Shown here piece after piece: positions 8,704 through 17,200 of a stretch of DNA of 59,742 bases; the stretch's first letter is position 1, and the number at the start of each line of letters is the position of its first letter. A program made the position numbers and the translations under genes. The notes under the pieces were generated by a model. The model worked only from the letters and a program-made list of their open reading frames with translations. It ran no database searches and was not told the origin of the DNA. The DNA comes from Acidimicrobiales bacterium (GTDB lineage: Bacteria > Actinomycetota > Acidimicrobiia > Acidimicrobiales > Bog-793): assembly GCA_035294085.1 (NCBI GenBank), contig DATGLP010000022.1:1-59742 (forward strand). Direction: 5' to 3'.

Positions 8704-10077
8704 TCATGCCGCGTAGATGTAGCGCGCCGGATCGGCCGCGTAGTCGGCGTAGGACCCTTCGCAGGAGATGCCCGGGATCCTCGGTACCCACTCGAGCGCC
8801 AGGAGCTCGTCGGGGTCGCCGTGCGCTGCCGCGAGCTCGCGCACCCGTGGGTCGTCGAGGGCGGTGATGTGGCCGTCTCGCACGAGCGTGACGTCCCGCC
8901 CCTTCGCCGTCGTGAGCACCATCGTCGGGAAGAGCAGGTGGACGTGCAGGTGACCGTAGGGGACCTGGTTCGCCGCGGCCCACTGCTCCGTCTCGGAGCG
9001 CCAGGCCGTCCCGACGCCGACGTGGATCACGCCGGCGCGTCGCCGCTCCCACTCGAAGCCGCCGGACGAGCGCATCTTCACGTTCGACGGGCGGCAGATC
9101 TTCGGGTTCGTCCCGAGCGCGACCTCGAGCGGCCAGAACATCCCCGGCCTCGGGTAGCCGGGGTAGAGGATCGACCGGGTCTCCTCGAGCAGCGCCCGCC
9201 ACCCGTCGCCGTAGGCGCCGCCGCCGCGGATCTCCTGGACGACCCCGCCCTCGACCTCGAGCTCGATGCGCGGGAAGGCGCGCTCGAAGTGGCTCGTCGT
9301 CCCGGCGATGACGCCGCGGGTGTCGTGGGACTCGAGGAACGGCGGCAGCGGGTGGAGGTGGAGGTGGCCGAGGACGGGATCGGGAACGCCGAACTTGGAG
9401 TGCCGGCCGTCGAAGTACCCCGGCAGGAGCGAGTACCTGAGGTCGGTCCCCTCGGGGTCGGTGAGGTGGATGCTGCCCCCTGGCCCGTCCTCGAGGAGGC
9501 GTTCCCAGACGAGGTTGTTGACGAGCAGGTGGACGTCGTTCGGGAAGGTCGACGCGCGCGAGAGGAAGTGCTCCCTGCCGAGCCAGGGGAAGTGCTCGTA
9601 GCGGTAGGCCGTCCGGGGGATGGGCCCGCCCTTGCCGTGGATCAGGAGGTCGTAGCCCTCGCGCTCCGCGAGGCGCTCGATGCGCGGCAGGCCCTCCCAG
9701 CGCCTCGGGTCGTCGAGCCAGTGCCCCCGGCGGATGCTGACGCGGATCTCGTCGCACGGCTCGAACTCCCGGTCCGGCTCCGCCGTCGTCTGCACCACGT
9801 CCACGAAGGCGCCGGCCTCGCGAAGCGCCGTGGCCATGGCCCCCACCACCTCGAGGTCGAACTCCGTGTCGACGGCGAGCAGGATGCGGTCCCCGCGCCG
9901 CACCGGTCCGTAGCCGATGAACCCCACGGAGACGGACCGGCGCCCCTCGTGGCGGACGAGGTAGCGGGCGACGCCAAGCAGGTCGCTCGTCTCGAGGAAC
10001 GTCGCCCGCTCGCCTCGAGCGACCGTCGTGGTGGCCGTCGCCTGCGCTGGGTTCGCGGTCTCCTCACACACCGTCAT
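8704..10077 (-). CDS. M29 aminopeptidase / NicX-like metal-dependent protein
   Basis: A 457-residue protein whose overall plan matches the M29 aminopeptidase fold, shared by leucyl aminopeptidase AmpS and by 2,5-dihydroxypyridine 5,6-dioxygenase NicX. Seen in order: DRILLAVDTEFD near 63, the strand GTDLRYSLLPG near 213, RGVIAGTTSHF near 260, a VALGTNPKI segment near 340, IHVGVGTA, and GHLHVHLLFP near 395 supplying probable metal-binding histidines. A GGGGGAGG site precedes ATG 10077. It lies just downstream of the two-cupin gene and is probably cotranscribed with it. Whether it is a peptidase or a ring-opening oxygenase cannot be decided by eye; the catabolic context favours the latter. Confidence 0.6.
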   Translation of the reverse strand: MTVCEETANPAQATATTTVARGERATFLETSDLLGVARYLVRHEGRRSVSVGFIGYGPVRRGDRILLAVDTEFDLEVVGAMATALREAGAFVDVVQTTAEPDREFEPCDEIRVSIRRGHWLDDPRRWEGLPRIERLAEREGYDLLIHGKGGPIPRTAYRYEHFPWLGREHFLSRASTFPNDVHLLVNNLVWERLLEDGPGGSIHLTDPEGTDLRYSLLPGYFDGRHSKFGVPDPVLGHLHLHPLPPFLESHDTRGVIAGTTSHFERAFPRIELEVEGGVVQEIRGGGAYGDGWRALLEETRSILYPGYPRPGMFWPLEVALGTNPKICRPSNVKMRSSGGFEWERRRAGVIHVGVGTAWRSETEQWAAANQVPYGHLHVHLLFPTMVLTTAKGRDVTLVRDGHITALDDPRVRELAAAHGDPDELLALEWVPRIPGISCEGSYADYAADPARYIYAA

Positions 10078-10161
10078 CGCCTCCCCCGCCGGCCGCCCGG
10101 CGACGGCCCAGCGCCACTCCTCCGGGATCCGCCCGGCCTGCTCCCGGCGCGATCCGAGGGC

Positions 10162-11289
10162 TCACTCGATCTCGCCGACGATCTCGCGGTACTCGGCGAA
10201 GATCCTCGGGTCCTCGTCCTCGTACTCGATGGCGGTCCCCCCAGCCTTGATGCTCGTGCGGGTCGGCACGATGTCCCGATCGGCGCCGATGCGCAGCCCG
10301 GCGGCGAAGCCGACGGGATGGTCGGTACTGCCGTAGCGGATGGCGATCTGGCGCGCCGGCTCGGAACCGGTGTTGAAGTGCTGGTGGAACCACTGGTCCG
10401 GGGGACAGAACGCCGAGCCGACCTGCCACTTGACGCGCACGACCTTGTCCTGGTGGCCCGACTCGAAGGGACGGAGCCCCACCTGGCTCGGCCACATGAG
10501 GGTGTAGCCCTCCGAGCGCACGATGAGGAGCACGGCGCCGGCGCTGTGGTAGTGCGCCTTCTGGCGGTGCCGAGGCGGCCACTCGGCGAGGTGCCCGGCG
10601 AGGACGTTCTCCGCCATCTCGAATGCCGTGATCCGCACGCCGGACCCCCGGCGCTCGTCCGTGTCGATCGGGACCTCGACGACGTCCTTGATGACGTTGG
10701 AGCGCATCGCACGCACGCCGGAGGCGGCGACGAGGCGCTCGTGCCGGGCGCTGAAGCCGCTCGAGGGCGCGAAGCGGGAGGAGAAGTGGTAGTCGTTCTC
10801 GAAGACGAAGCGGCGATCGTGGAACAGGTCGAGCACCATCGGCGCGGTCGTCACGCTCGTGAAGATCGCCGGGCGCGGCCCGGTGTTCCGCAGCGTGTAC
10901 CAGCAGTTGAGCGGCGTGGAGAAGAGGCTGTAGCGCTGCCACGAGAAGCGATCGCGCTCAGCCGGACCGGCGCCCGGCGCCCAGACCTCCGCTTCGCCCT
11001 CGCCCTCGAAGACCAGGATCACCTGCTCGTAGAGGTGCCGCAGGGGACGCGTCTCCTCCCCGGGGCCGAGCTCGGCGACGAACATGCCCGTGAAGGCCTC
11101 CATGCCGTAGAGCTGGATGAAGGCCGCCTTGCAGCCGAGGAGGGCCCAGTGCGACCGCTCGATCCTCCGCACGTCCTCCACGCCGAAGCCGTAGACGATG
11201 GGGATTTCCTGGTCCGCCATCCACCGTTCGTACTCCGTCACGGGCTTGACCGTGGTGCCGGGGCTCGTCGAGTGCGCCGCTGCGGTCAT
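10162..11289 (-). CDS. Two-domain cupin protein
   Basis: A 375-residue bicupin. The N-terminal cupin is near 75-165 (RPLRHLYEQVILVFEGEGEA) and the C-terminal one near 230-345. The latter carries HRQKAHYHSAGAVLLI, with two likely metal-binding His residues, and the motif FHQHFNTG close to the end. ATG 11289 follows the near-perfect Shine-Dalgarno GGAAGGAGGT; the frame remains open to 11724 but that part lacks family similarity. It is paralogous to the plus-strand gene at 34693, sharing FHQHFNTG and the final IEYEDED/IEYEDEA. Both lie beside an ABC importer. It may be a dioxygenase or isomerase of an imported aromatic; the exact reaction is unknown. Confidence 0.75.
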   Translation of the reverse strand: MTAAAHSTSPGTTVKPVTEYERWMADQEIPIVYGFGVEDVRRIERSHWALLGCKAAFIQLYGMEAFTGMFVAELGPGEETRPLRHLYEQVILVFEGEGEAEVWAPGAGPAERDRFSWQRYSLFSTPLNCWYTLRNTGPRPAIFTSVTTAPMVLDLFHDRRFVFENDYHFSSRFAPSSGFSARHERLVAASGVRAMRSNVIKDVVEVPIDTDERRGSGVRITAFEMAENVLAGHLAEWPPRHRQKAHYHSAGAVLLIVRSEGYTLMWPSQVGLRPFESGHQDKVVRVKWQVGSAFCPPDQWFHQHFNTGSEPARQIAIRYGSTDHPVGFAAGLRIGADRDIVPTRTSIKAGGTAIEYEDEDPRIFAEYREIVGEIE

Positions 11290-11587
11290 GCCGAACCTCC
11301 TTCCGAAAAGCGCGTGGCGCGCGAGCGGCACGCGAGCCGCAGCGTCGCGCGTCGCCGAGCGAGGCGCACGGACGCCGTCCCCCGCGCGGGTCGATCCCTC
11401 GTCGACAGATAGCGCTGAGGGCGCGTGCTGTACAGGACGCCGTGTCGCCCATTGGACCTGGCGTCGCGTTTCGACCAGCGGATCTCCGCGGACGAGCTCG
11501 GCGGGTGCGTGTGCTGCAATGGCGGTGAGCCAGGCCGCGGGCGCGTCGAGCGCCGCCGCGGCGACCCGAGGACAGCCCGGAGGGAAC

Positions 11588-12568
11588 ATGGACGAGCAGG
11601 GACGACGCGTCCGACGCTTCGAGGCGCCGCCGACCATCCGGTCGCTCTTCATGCTCGAGACCTGCGCGTCGATGATCTCGGACCGCAAGAGGCCGAGCTT
11701 CGGCAACCAGGTCGAGATCTCCATGCGCCGTCAGGGCGAGACGGCCTGGCGCGCCCGGTTCCTCGCCAGCGACAACCCGACCGGCATCGACGCGGTCGCC
11801 CGGCGCGAGGCCGACCTCGCGATCATCAACCCCTCCGTGGTGCTCACCCTCGCCTACCGCGGCACGAGCGCCTACCGCCGCCCCCTCCCGCTGCGGGCGA
11901 TCACCGTGCTGCCCCAGCGCGACTTCGTACTCCTCGCCGTGAAGGCCGGCACCGGCCTCACCTACCTGGAGGAGCTCGCGGAGGAGCGGGTCCCGCTGCG
12001 GCTGTCGCTGCGGGGCCAGGAGCCAAACCACTCCATCCACCTCGTGCTCGCCGACATCCTCGCCGCTGCAGGGTGCCCGCTCCATCGCCTCGAGAGCTGG
12101 GGCGGGCGCGTCTGCTACGACCCCGGCCTCGGCGACGCGCCGGGCCGCCTGGGCGGGGTGGTCGCCGGCGAGCGCGACGCCATCTTCGACGAGGCCTTCC
12201 CGGTCTGGGCGGGGCCGGCGCTCGAGGCAGGGATGACCTTCCTCTCGCTGCGCGAGGAGACGATCGCCAAGCTCACCGCCCTCGGGTACCGTCACGCCAC
12301 GATCACGCCGGAGCTGTGCCCGGGCCTCGTGGGCGAGGTGCAGGCCATCGACTTCAGCGGGTGGGCGGTCTTCTGCCACGCCGAGGCGAGCGAGGAGCTC
12401 GTCGAACGGCTCTGTGTCGCCATCGTCGACCGCTTCGACCGCATCCCGTGGGACGGTCCCGGTCCCCTGCCGCTCGAGCGGATGTGCGGGACCTTCCCCG
12501 AGGCGCCCCTCGACGTCCCGCTCCACCCGGTCGCGGAGCGCTTCTGGCGCGAGCGCGGCTACCTGTAG
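11588..12568 (+). CDS. TAXI/NMT1-type solute-binding fold protein without signal peptide
   Basis: A 326-residue protein resembling TAXI-family TRAP solute receptors: GNQVEISMRRQGETAWRARFLASDNPTGIDAVARREADLAIINPSVVLTLAY spans the first domain (shown here by its start and end only as GNQVEISM and ADLAIINPS), followed by LRAITVLPQRDFVLLAVK. TAXI receptors are normally exported, but the N-terminus (MDEQGRRVRRFEAPPT) has no hydrophobic signal. GGAGGG precedes ATG 11588. It may be a cytoplasmic sensor or an enzyme on a binding-protein scaffold, like the decarboxylase-like protein at 18069. No TRAP membrane genes are nearby. The 298 bases upstream are the divergent region shared with the two-cupin gene and contain no further gene. 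Confidence 0.6.
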   Translation: MDEQGRRVRRFEAPPTIRSLFMLETCASMISDRKRPSFGNQVEISMRRQGETAWRARFLASDNPTGIDAVARREADLAIINPSVVLTLAYRGTSAYRRPLPLRAITVLPQRDFVLLAVKAGTGLTYLEELAEERVPLRLSLRGQEPNHSIHLVLADILAAAGCPLHRLESWGGRVCYDPGLGDAPGRLGGVVAGERDAIFDEAFPVWAGPALEAGMTFLSLREETIAKLTALGYRHATITPELCPGLVGEVQAIDFSGWAVFCHAEASEELVERLCVAIVDRFDRIPWDGPGPLPLERMCGTFPEAPLDVPLHPVAERFWRERGYL

Positions 12569-12584
12569 CAAGGGGGGTCCGAGC

Positions 12585-13028
12585 TCACTCCCCCGCCTCG
12601 CGCGCCCGCGCGAGGTCTGGGTGCGGCTCGGCGAAGTCGATCCGGTCGGCGAGCACCTGTGCGTGGCTCGTGATGACCTGGTCGGACGCCTCCACCTGCA
12701 GGATCTCGAGCACCTCGTCCCCGACGCGCTCGAACCAGTACGGGAAGCCCCTCGGGACGAGCACGCCCTCGTTGGGCCCGAGCTCCGCGACGACCTCGTC
12801 ACCGGTCGTGTAGAAGCGCGCCCGGCCGCTCAGCACGAACCAGAAGCCGTCCAGGTGGCGGTGCGCGTGGAGGTTCGTCTCGCCCCCCGACCCGACGCTC
12901 TGCACCGCCGCCACGAGCAGGTCGGAGCGGCAGAGCCGGTCGACGCGCTTGCGCGTCGTGAGCGGCTGGCGCTCGAAGCGGAAGACCGTCGCCTGCGGCT
13001 CGGGCGCGTCGCTCGCCGGGGGGGTCAT
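12585..13028 (-). CDS. Small single-domain cupin protein
   Basis: A 147-residue one-domain cupin. Conserved motif 1 is NLHAHRHLDGFWFVLSGRA (about 53-71), giving two or three metal-binding His, and motif 2 is PRGFPYWFE (about 92-100). Its ATG overlaps the stop of the IclR gene by four bases (ATGA), so the two are translationally coupled. That suggests the cupin works with or responds to the regulated pathway. It may be a small dioxygenase or isomerase; the function is unknown. Confidence 0.75.
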   Translation of the reverse strand: MTPPASDAPEPQATVFRFERQPLTTRKRVDRLCRSDLLVAAVQSVGSGGETNLHAHRHLDGFWFVLSGRARFYTTGDEVVAELGPNEGVLVPRGFPYWFERVGDEVLEILQVEASDQVITSHAQVLADRIDFAEPHPDLARAREAGE

Positions 13029-13870
13029 CGGGCCGAGGCGGTGGACAGCGCCGGCGCCGGCGGGCGAACGTCTCGGGCCTCCCGGACCTGACGCAGCAGG
13101 GAGAGGGAGGGCGTGCCCGTCGAGGCCAGGCGTGCCGAGATCCCCTGGGCGGTCCGCCGTACGTGGTCGGCCAGGCGGTCGAGGTCGAAGCGCGGCGCCG
13201 AGGGTCCGGTGACCGAGATCGCCAGCGCCGTGGCCCTCGACGGGTCGACGACGGGCGCCGCGACGCAGTGGATCCCGAGGTGGAACTCGCCCCGGTCGAA
13301 GGCGACGCCGCTGCGGCGCACCTCGTCGATCTCGGCGACGAGGCGCCGCTCGTCGGTGATCGTGTAGCGCGTGTAGCGGCGGAGCCCGGCCTCGATCGTG
13401 GCGCGCAGCACCTCAGGCGGCGAGGCCGCGAGCAGCGCCTTGCCGAGCGCCGTGCAGTAGAGGGGGCGTCTCCCGCCGATGCGGGTGGCTGCGATGTTCG
13501 TGTTGCCGCACAGCTTGTCGAGGTAGAGGACCTCCGTGCCGGCGCGCATCGCGAGGTGGACGGTCTCGTGGGTGATCTCGAAGAGGTTGCGCTCGAAGCG
13601 CTGGGTGAGGTCGCGCAGGCGGACGGCCTCCGGCACGCCCGCCCCGAGCTCGAAGAGACGGATGCCGGGGCGGTAGTTGCGCCCGTCGCGAGAGACGACG
13701 CCGATCGCGCAGAGCTGCGACAGGAGCCGGTAGGCCGTGGGCTTGGCGAGGTTCGACCGCTCCGCGAGCGCCGCGAGCGAGAGGCTCGCGCCGTCGGACC
13801 CGAACGCCTCCAGCAGCCGGAACGCCCGGTCGAGCACCGAGCTGCCGCTCTCGCGCTTTGAGCACCGCAT
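13025..13870 (-). CDS. IclR family transcriptional regulator (first copy)
   Basis: A 281-residue IclR regulator. The N-terminal winged helix-turn-helix (SVLDRAFRLLEAF then LAALAERSNLAKPTAYRLLSQL) occupies about residues 10-65. The C-terminal effector-binding GAF-like domain includes LYCTALGKALLA and the closing region FDRGEFHLGIHCVAAPV. ATG 13870 was chosen because GGGGGTGAG precedes it; a GTG 13 codons upstream has no ribosome site. A perfect TATAAT and a 15-base palindrome lie just upstream (13938-13958), suggesting autoregulation. It probably controls the minus-strand catabolic genes on either side. Confidence 0.88.
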   Translation of the reverse strand: MRCSKRESGSSVLDRAFRLLEAFGSDGASLSLAALAERSNLAKPTAYRLLSQLCAIGVVSRDGRNYRPGIRLFELGAGVPEAVRLRDLTQRFERNLFEITHETVHLAMRAGTEVLYLDKLCGNTNIAATRIGGRRPLYCTALGKALLAASPPEVLRATIEAGLRRYTRYTITDERRLVAEIDEVRRSGVAFDRGEFHLGIHCVAAPVVDPSRATALAISVTGPSAPRFDLDRLADHVRRTAQGISARLASTGTPSLSLLRQVREARDVRPPAPALSTASAR

Positions 13871-13937
13871 GCTCACCCCCGGTCCCGATGGCCGCCCGCC
13901 AACCCCCACGGGTGCGGCTCATTTCTGATGTGCGGGA

Positions 13938-13958
13938 ATTATATCTCAAAAAATGGGA
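13938..13958 (-). promoter_or_regulatory. Promoter and candidate IclR operator upstream of the first iclR gene
   Basis: On the minus strand a perfect -10 TATAAT (13943-13938) directly abuts the near-palindrome TCCCA-N5-TGAGA (13958-13944, T6 core), which fills the -10/-35 spacer. A repressor bound there would block polymerase. The same site, inverted and with 13 of 15 bases identical, lies at 43422-43436 before another catabolic gene. No clear -35 was found. Confidence 0.6.
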
Positions 13959-13959
13959 T

Positions 13960-14198
13960 TGTATAGGCCGTCACGCGCCGGGCCGCCAGGCGCGGCGCGT
14001 CACGCGAGCAGGGCGAGGGGGTTGCCCGACACCGCGGCGAGACGCGGCGCCGTCTCGCCACGAGCGTCACGGTCGCGCCCGAGCGTCGGCGAGCGCCGCG
14101 CGCCTCGTCCCGCGCTCCGGTCGGATCCGCCGACTCGGCGGCCGCGCGACGCACGCCGCGCGCCGGCGCCGAGGACGGAACGGAGGCCGCCTCGGGGC
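13960..14198. other. Intergenic stretch between iclR and the aldolase gene
   Basis: Together with the promoter, 328 bases separate the iclR start from the aldolase stop. The GC-rich part (13975-14198) contains no convincing gene. A short minus-strand peptide ending SGNPLALLA at about 14003 resembles the tail of amidohydrolases but is too short to call a gene remnant. Confidence 0.4.
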
Positions 14199-15257
14199 TC
14201 AGGCCCCCGCCGGGGAGGCCTGGGCTGCTGCGAGGCTCGCGGCGATGTCGATGATCTGGTCCTCCTGGCCACCGACGAGCCGGGCCGCGCCGCAGCGCAG
14301 GATGATCTCCGCGCCGGAGACGCCGTAGCGATCGGCGGCGTCGTAGGCGTGGCGCAGGAAGCTCGAGTAGACCCCGGCGTAGCCCATGAGGAGCGCGAGG
14401 CGCGACAGGCGCGGCTCCTCGCGCATGACCGGGAGCACGACGTCCTCGGCGACGTCGAACATCGCGAGGGCGCTGACGCCCGTTCGTATCCCGAGCTTGT
14501 CGCAGACCGCGACGAGCGCCTCCGTCGGGGTGTTGCCGGCTCCGGCCCCGAAGCGCCGGGTGCAGCCGTCGACCTGGCTCGCACCCGCCGAGATGGCGAT
14601 GATGGTGTTCGCGACGCCGAGGTCGAGGTTCTCGTGGCCGTGGAAGCCGACGGTCGCGTCGGCGCCGAGCTCGGCGCGCAGCGCCTCGATGCGCTCGGCG
14701 ACCTCGTCGAGCACGAGCGCGCCGGCCGAGTCCGTCACGTAGACGCACTGGCACCCGGCGTCGGCCATGATGCGGGCCTGCCGGGCGAGGACCTCGGGCG
14801 GCTGGCTGTGCGCCATCATGAGGAACCCCACGGTCTCGAGCCCGAGGTCGCGCGCCAGCCCGAAGTGCTGGATCGCGATGTCGGCCTCCGTGCAGTGCGT
14901 GGCGACGCGCAGCACGCTCGCCCCGAGGTCGGCGACCGCCTCGATGTCCTCCCTCGTCCCCACCCCGGGCAGGAGGAGGCAGGCGATCTTCGCCCGCTTG
15001 GCGCTCTCCACGGCGGCCTTCACGAGGACGCGCTCGTCGACGGCCGAGAACCCGTAGGTGAACGACGACCCGCCGAGCCCGTCCCCGTGGGAGACCTCGA
15101 TGACGGGGACGCCGGCGCCGTCGAGGGCCGAGACGATCCGCCGCACCTCGTCGACCGTGAAGCGATGGCGCACGTGGTGCGAGCCGTCGCGCAGGCTCGA
15201 GTCCGTGATGCGGACGTCGATCTCGCTCGAGTAGGGCGCTGCGACGCGTGCGGGCAT
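14199..15257 (-). CDS. mhpE: 4-hydroxy-2-oxovalerate aldolase
   Basis: A 352-residue HMG-CoA-lyase-like aldolase of the MhpE/DmpG/BphI group, the usual length for the family. The metal/enolate motif DSSLRDGSH is at about 19-27, and [15 protein letters not shown] holds the two metal-binding His near residue 200. It cleaves 4-hydroxy-2-oxovalerate to pyruvate and acetaldehyde, which is channelled to the partner dehydrogenase. Its ATG overlaps the stop of that dehydrogenase by one base (TGATG), which fits the known aldolase-dehydrogenase complex. The first motif normally reads TLRDGSH; Ser replaces Thr here. It is the last gene of the ring-cleavage operon. Confidence 0.92.
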   Translation of the reverse strand: MPARVAAPYSSEIDVRITDSSLRDGSHHVRHRFTVDEVRRIVSALDGAGVPVIEVSHGDGLGGSSFTYGFSAVDERVLVKAAVESAKRAKIACLLLPGVGTREDIEAVADLGASVLRVATHCTEADIAIQHFGLARDLGLETVGFLMMAHSQPPEVLARQARIMADAGCQCVYVTDSAGALVLDEVAERIEALRAELGADATVGFHGHENLDLGVANTIIAISAGASQVDGCTRRFGAGAGNTPTEALVAVCDKLGIRTGVSALAMFDVAEDVVLPVMREEPRLSRLALLMGYAGVYSSFLRHAYDAADRYGVSGAEIILRCGAARLVGGQEDQIIDIAASLAAAQASPAGA

Positions 15258-16132
15258 CACGCCGCTCCCACGAGGTGCGACGCGAGCTCCTCCCCGACGC
15301 GCGTCGCGGCCGCCGTCATGATGTCGAGGTTGCCCGCGTACGGCGGGAGGTAGTCGCCGTTCCCCTCGACCTCGATGAGGATCGCGACACGGTCCTCGGT
15401 GAACTGCGGCTCCTGGCGCAGACGGTAGCCCGGCACGTAGCCCTGGACCTCGGCGACCATCGCCGCGATCGACTCGGCGATCTTGGCGCGGTCGGCCCCC
15501 TCGGGGAGCGAGCAGAAGATCGTGTCGCGCATGATGAGCGGCGGCTCGGCCGGGTTGAGGATGATGATCGCCTTGCCGCGCCGGGCGCCGCCGATCTCGG
15601 AGATCGCCTGGGCGGTCGTCTGCGTGAACTCGTCGATGTTGGCTCGCGTCCCCGGTCCCGCGGAGCGGGACGCCACCGTCGCGACGATCTCCGCGTACTC
15701 GACCTCGGTGACGCGCGCGACGGCGTGCACCATGGGCACAGTCGCCTGGCCGCCGCACGTCACCATGTTGATGTTCCACTTGTCGAGGTGCTCGGTCAGG
15801 TTGACCGGCGGGATGACGTAGGGGCCGCAGGCTGCCGGCGTGAGGTCGATGGCGCGGATCCCGGCCTCCTCGTAGCGCGGCGCGTTGGCGGCGTGGATGC
15901 GCGCGGACGTCGCCTCGAACACGATGGCGGGCAGCTCGGCGCGCGACAGGAGCCAGTCCACCCCCTCGTGCGAGGCCTCCAGGCCGTACGAGCGCGCACG
16001 CGCGAGGCCGTCGCTCGCCGGGTCAACGCCGACGACGTAGCGCAGCTCGAGCTGCCGCGAGCGCCGCAGCTTCTCCATCAGGTCGGTGCCGATGTTGCCC
16101 GATCCAACGATCGCGCAGGTCGGTCTCGTCAT
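15257..16132 (-). CDS. mhpF: Acetaldehyde dehydrogenase (acylating)
   Basis: A 291-residue enzyme converting acetaldehyde, NAD+ and CoA to acetyl-CoA. The dinucleotide motif GSGNIG is at 10-15 and the catalytic Cys126 lies in MVTCGGQAT. The dimerisation and C-terminal parts ([21 protein letters not shown]) are typical of the MhpF/DmpF/BphJ family. It is coupled to the aldolase by a one-base overlap, so acetaldehyde can be passed within the bifunctional complex. It sits sixty bases downstream of the hydratase gene. Confidence 0.93.
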   Translation of the reverse strand: MTRPTCAIVGSGNIGTDLMEKLRRSRQLELRYVVGVDPASDGLARARSYGLEASHEGVDWLLSRAELPAIVFEATSARIHAANAPRYEEAGIRAIDLTPAACGPYVIPPVNLTEHLDKWNINMVTCGGQATVPMVHAVARVTEVEYAEIVATVASRSAGPGTRANIDEFTQTTAQAISEIGGARRGKAIIILNPAEPPLIMRDTIFCSLPEGADRAKIAESIAAMVAEVQGYVPGYRLRQEPQFTEDRVAILIEVEGNGDYLPPYAGNLDIMTAAATRVGEELASHLVGAA

Positions 16133-16192
16133 CGCACGTGCACTCCTCGTCGAGCAGGTACGTCGAGTGGTCGATCGGGTACGTCGGGTCGG

Positions 16193-16975
16193 TCACTCGA
16201 AGGCAACCGCCACCTCCCCGAGCGAGCCGAAGCGGGCGACGATGCGGTCGCCGGCAGCGACGGCCACCGCGCTCGTGCACGATCCCGGCATCACGACCTC
16301 GCCAGCACCGAGGACGGCGCCGAGCTCCCCGAGCTTGTTCGCCAGCCACGCGACCGCCTGCGCGGGGTCGCCGAGCACGGCGCTCGTCGAGCCCTTCGCG
16401 ACGAGCTCCCCGTTCTTGTAGAGCTCGACGTCGAGCGCCGTGAGGTCGAGCTCACCGAGCTCGGTGCGCGTCCGGCCGAGAACGAAGGCCGCCGACGAGG
16501 CGTTGTCCGCGATCGTGTCGCTCAGCGTGATCCGCCAGTTCTCGATGCGCGAGTCGATGAGCTCGAGCGCCGGGACGACGAAGCGCGTCGCGGCGCGCAC
16601 GTCGCCGACCGTCACCCCGGGGCCCTTGAGCGGAGCGGCCAGCACGAAGGCGACCTCCGGCTCGACCCGAGGCTGCAGGAAGCGCTGCGCGCTCACCGAC
16701 GCAGCGTCGTCGAGCGCCATGTCGTCGAGGAGGACCCCGAAGTCCGGCTCGAAGACGCCGAGCATCTCCTGCATCGCCTTCGCGGTGAGGCCGACCTTGT
16801 GGCCGACCACCCGACCTCCGGCAGCACGTCGCGCCTCGATGTTCAGCTGCTGCACGGCGTACGCGTCCTCGACGCCGAACGCCCCGTACGTCTCGGTCAG
16901 CGGAGGCACGGGCCGGCGATCTCGCTCGGCGACGGCGAGATCCTCGGCAGCACGTGCTCGTGTCGCGTGGTCCAC
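16193..16975 (-). CDS. mhpD: 2-hydroxypenta-2,4-dienoate hydratase / 4-oxalocrotonate decarboxylase family
   Basis: A 260-residue member of the fumarylacetoacetase-fold hydratase/decarboxylase family (MhpD, DmpE, DmpH). GRVVGHKVGLTAKAMQ (about 54-69) and the metal-binding VEPEVAFVL (about 104-112) are clear. In this position it most likely hydrates 2-hydroxypenta-2,4-dienoate to 4-hydroxy-2-oxovalerate for the downstream aldolase. Decarboxylase paralogues look alike, so the exact reaction is inferred from its neighbours. Confidence 0.85.
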   Translation of the reverse strand: MDHATRARAAEDLAVAERDRRPVPPLTETYGAFGVEDAYAVQQLNIEARRAAGGRVVGHKVGLTAKAMQEMLGVFEPDFGVLLDDMALDDAASVSAQRFLQPRVEPEVAFVLAAPLKGPGVTVGDVRAATRFVVPALELIDSRIENWRITLSDTIADNASSAAFVLGRTRTELGELDLTALDVELYKNGELVAKGSTSAVLGDPAQAVAWLANKLGELGAVLGAGEVVMPGSCTSAVAVAAGDRIVARFGSLGEVAVAFE

Positions 16976-17200
16976 GAGGCGATCGTACCGACGGGTCTCG
17001 CGAGCGCCAACCGTGCCGTTCCGGCGAGTGGAGTGTTGCGTGCGCCCGCGGCTCCTGGACGTCGCGCGGCTCGGGAGCGGACCGCGCGGCCGCTCGCGAC
17101 GGCCGGTCGCGCCGCGCCGAGGCGGCGGCGCGACCGGGGCAGCTCGCCGAGACGAGCGCGCCGCTCGGCCCTCGCCTGCTGGCGCGAAGCCGTCCCCGGC

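Noticed and set aside
8468-8716. Small plus-strand frame in the gap before the M29-like gene.
   Set aside because: No ribosome site, low-complexity composition and overlap with the 3' end of the M29-like gene.
14003-14060. A minus-strand peptide tail resembling the end of an amidohydrolase (SGNPLALLA).
   Set aside because: Too short, with no supporting upstream homology.
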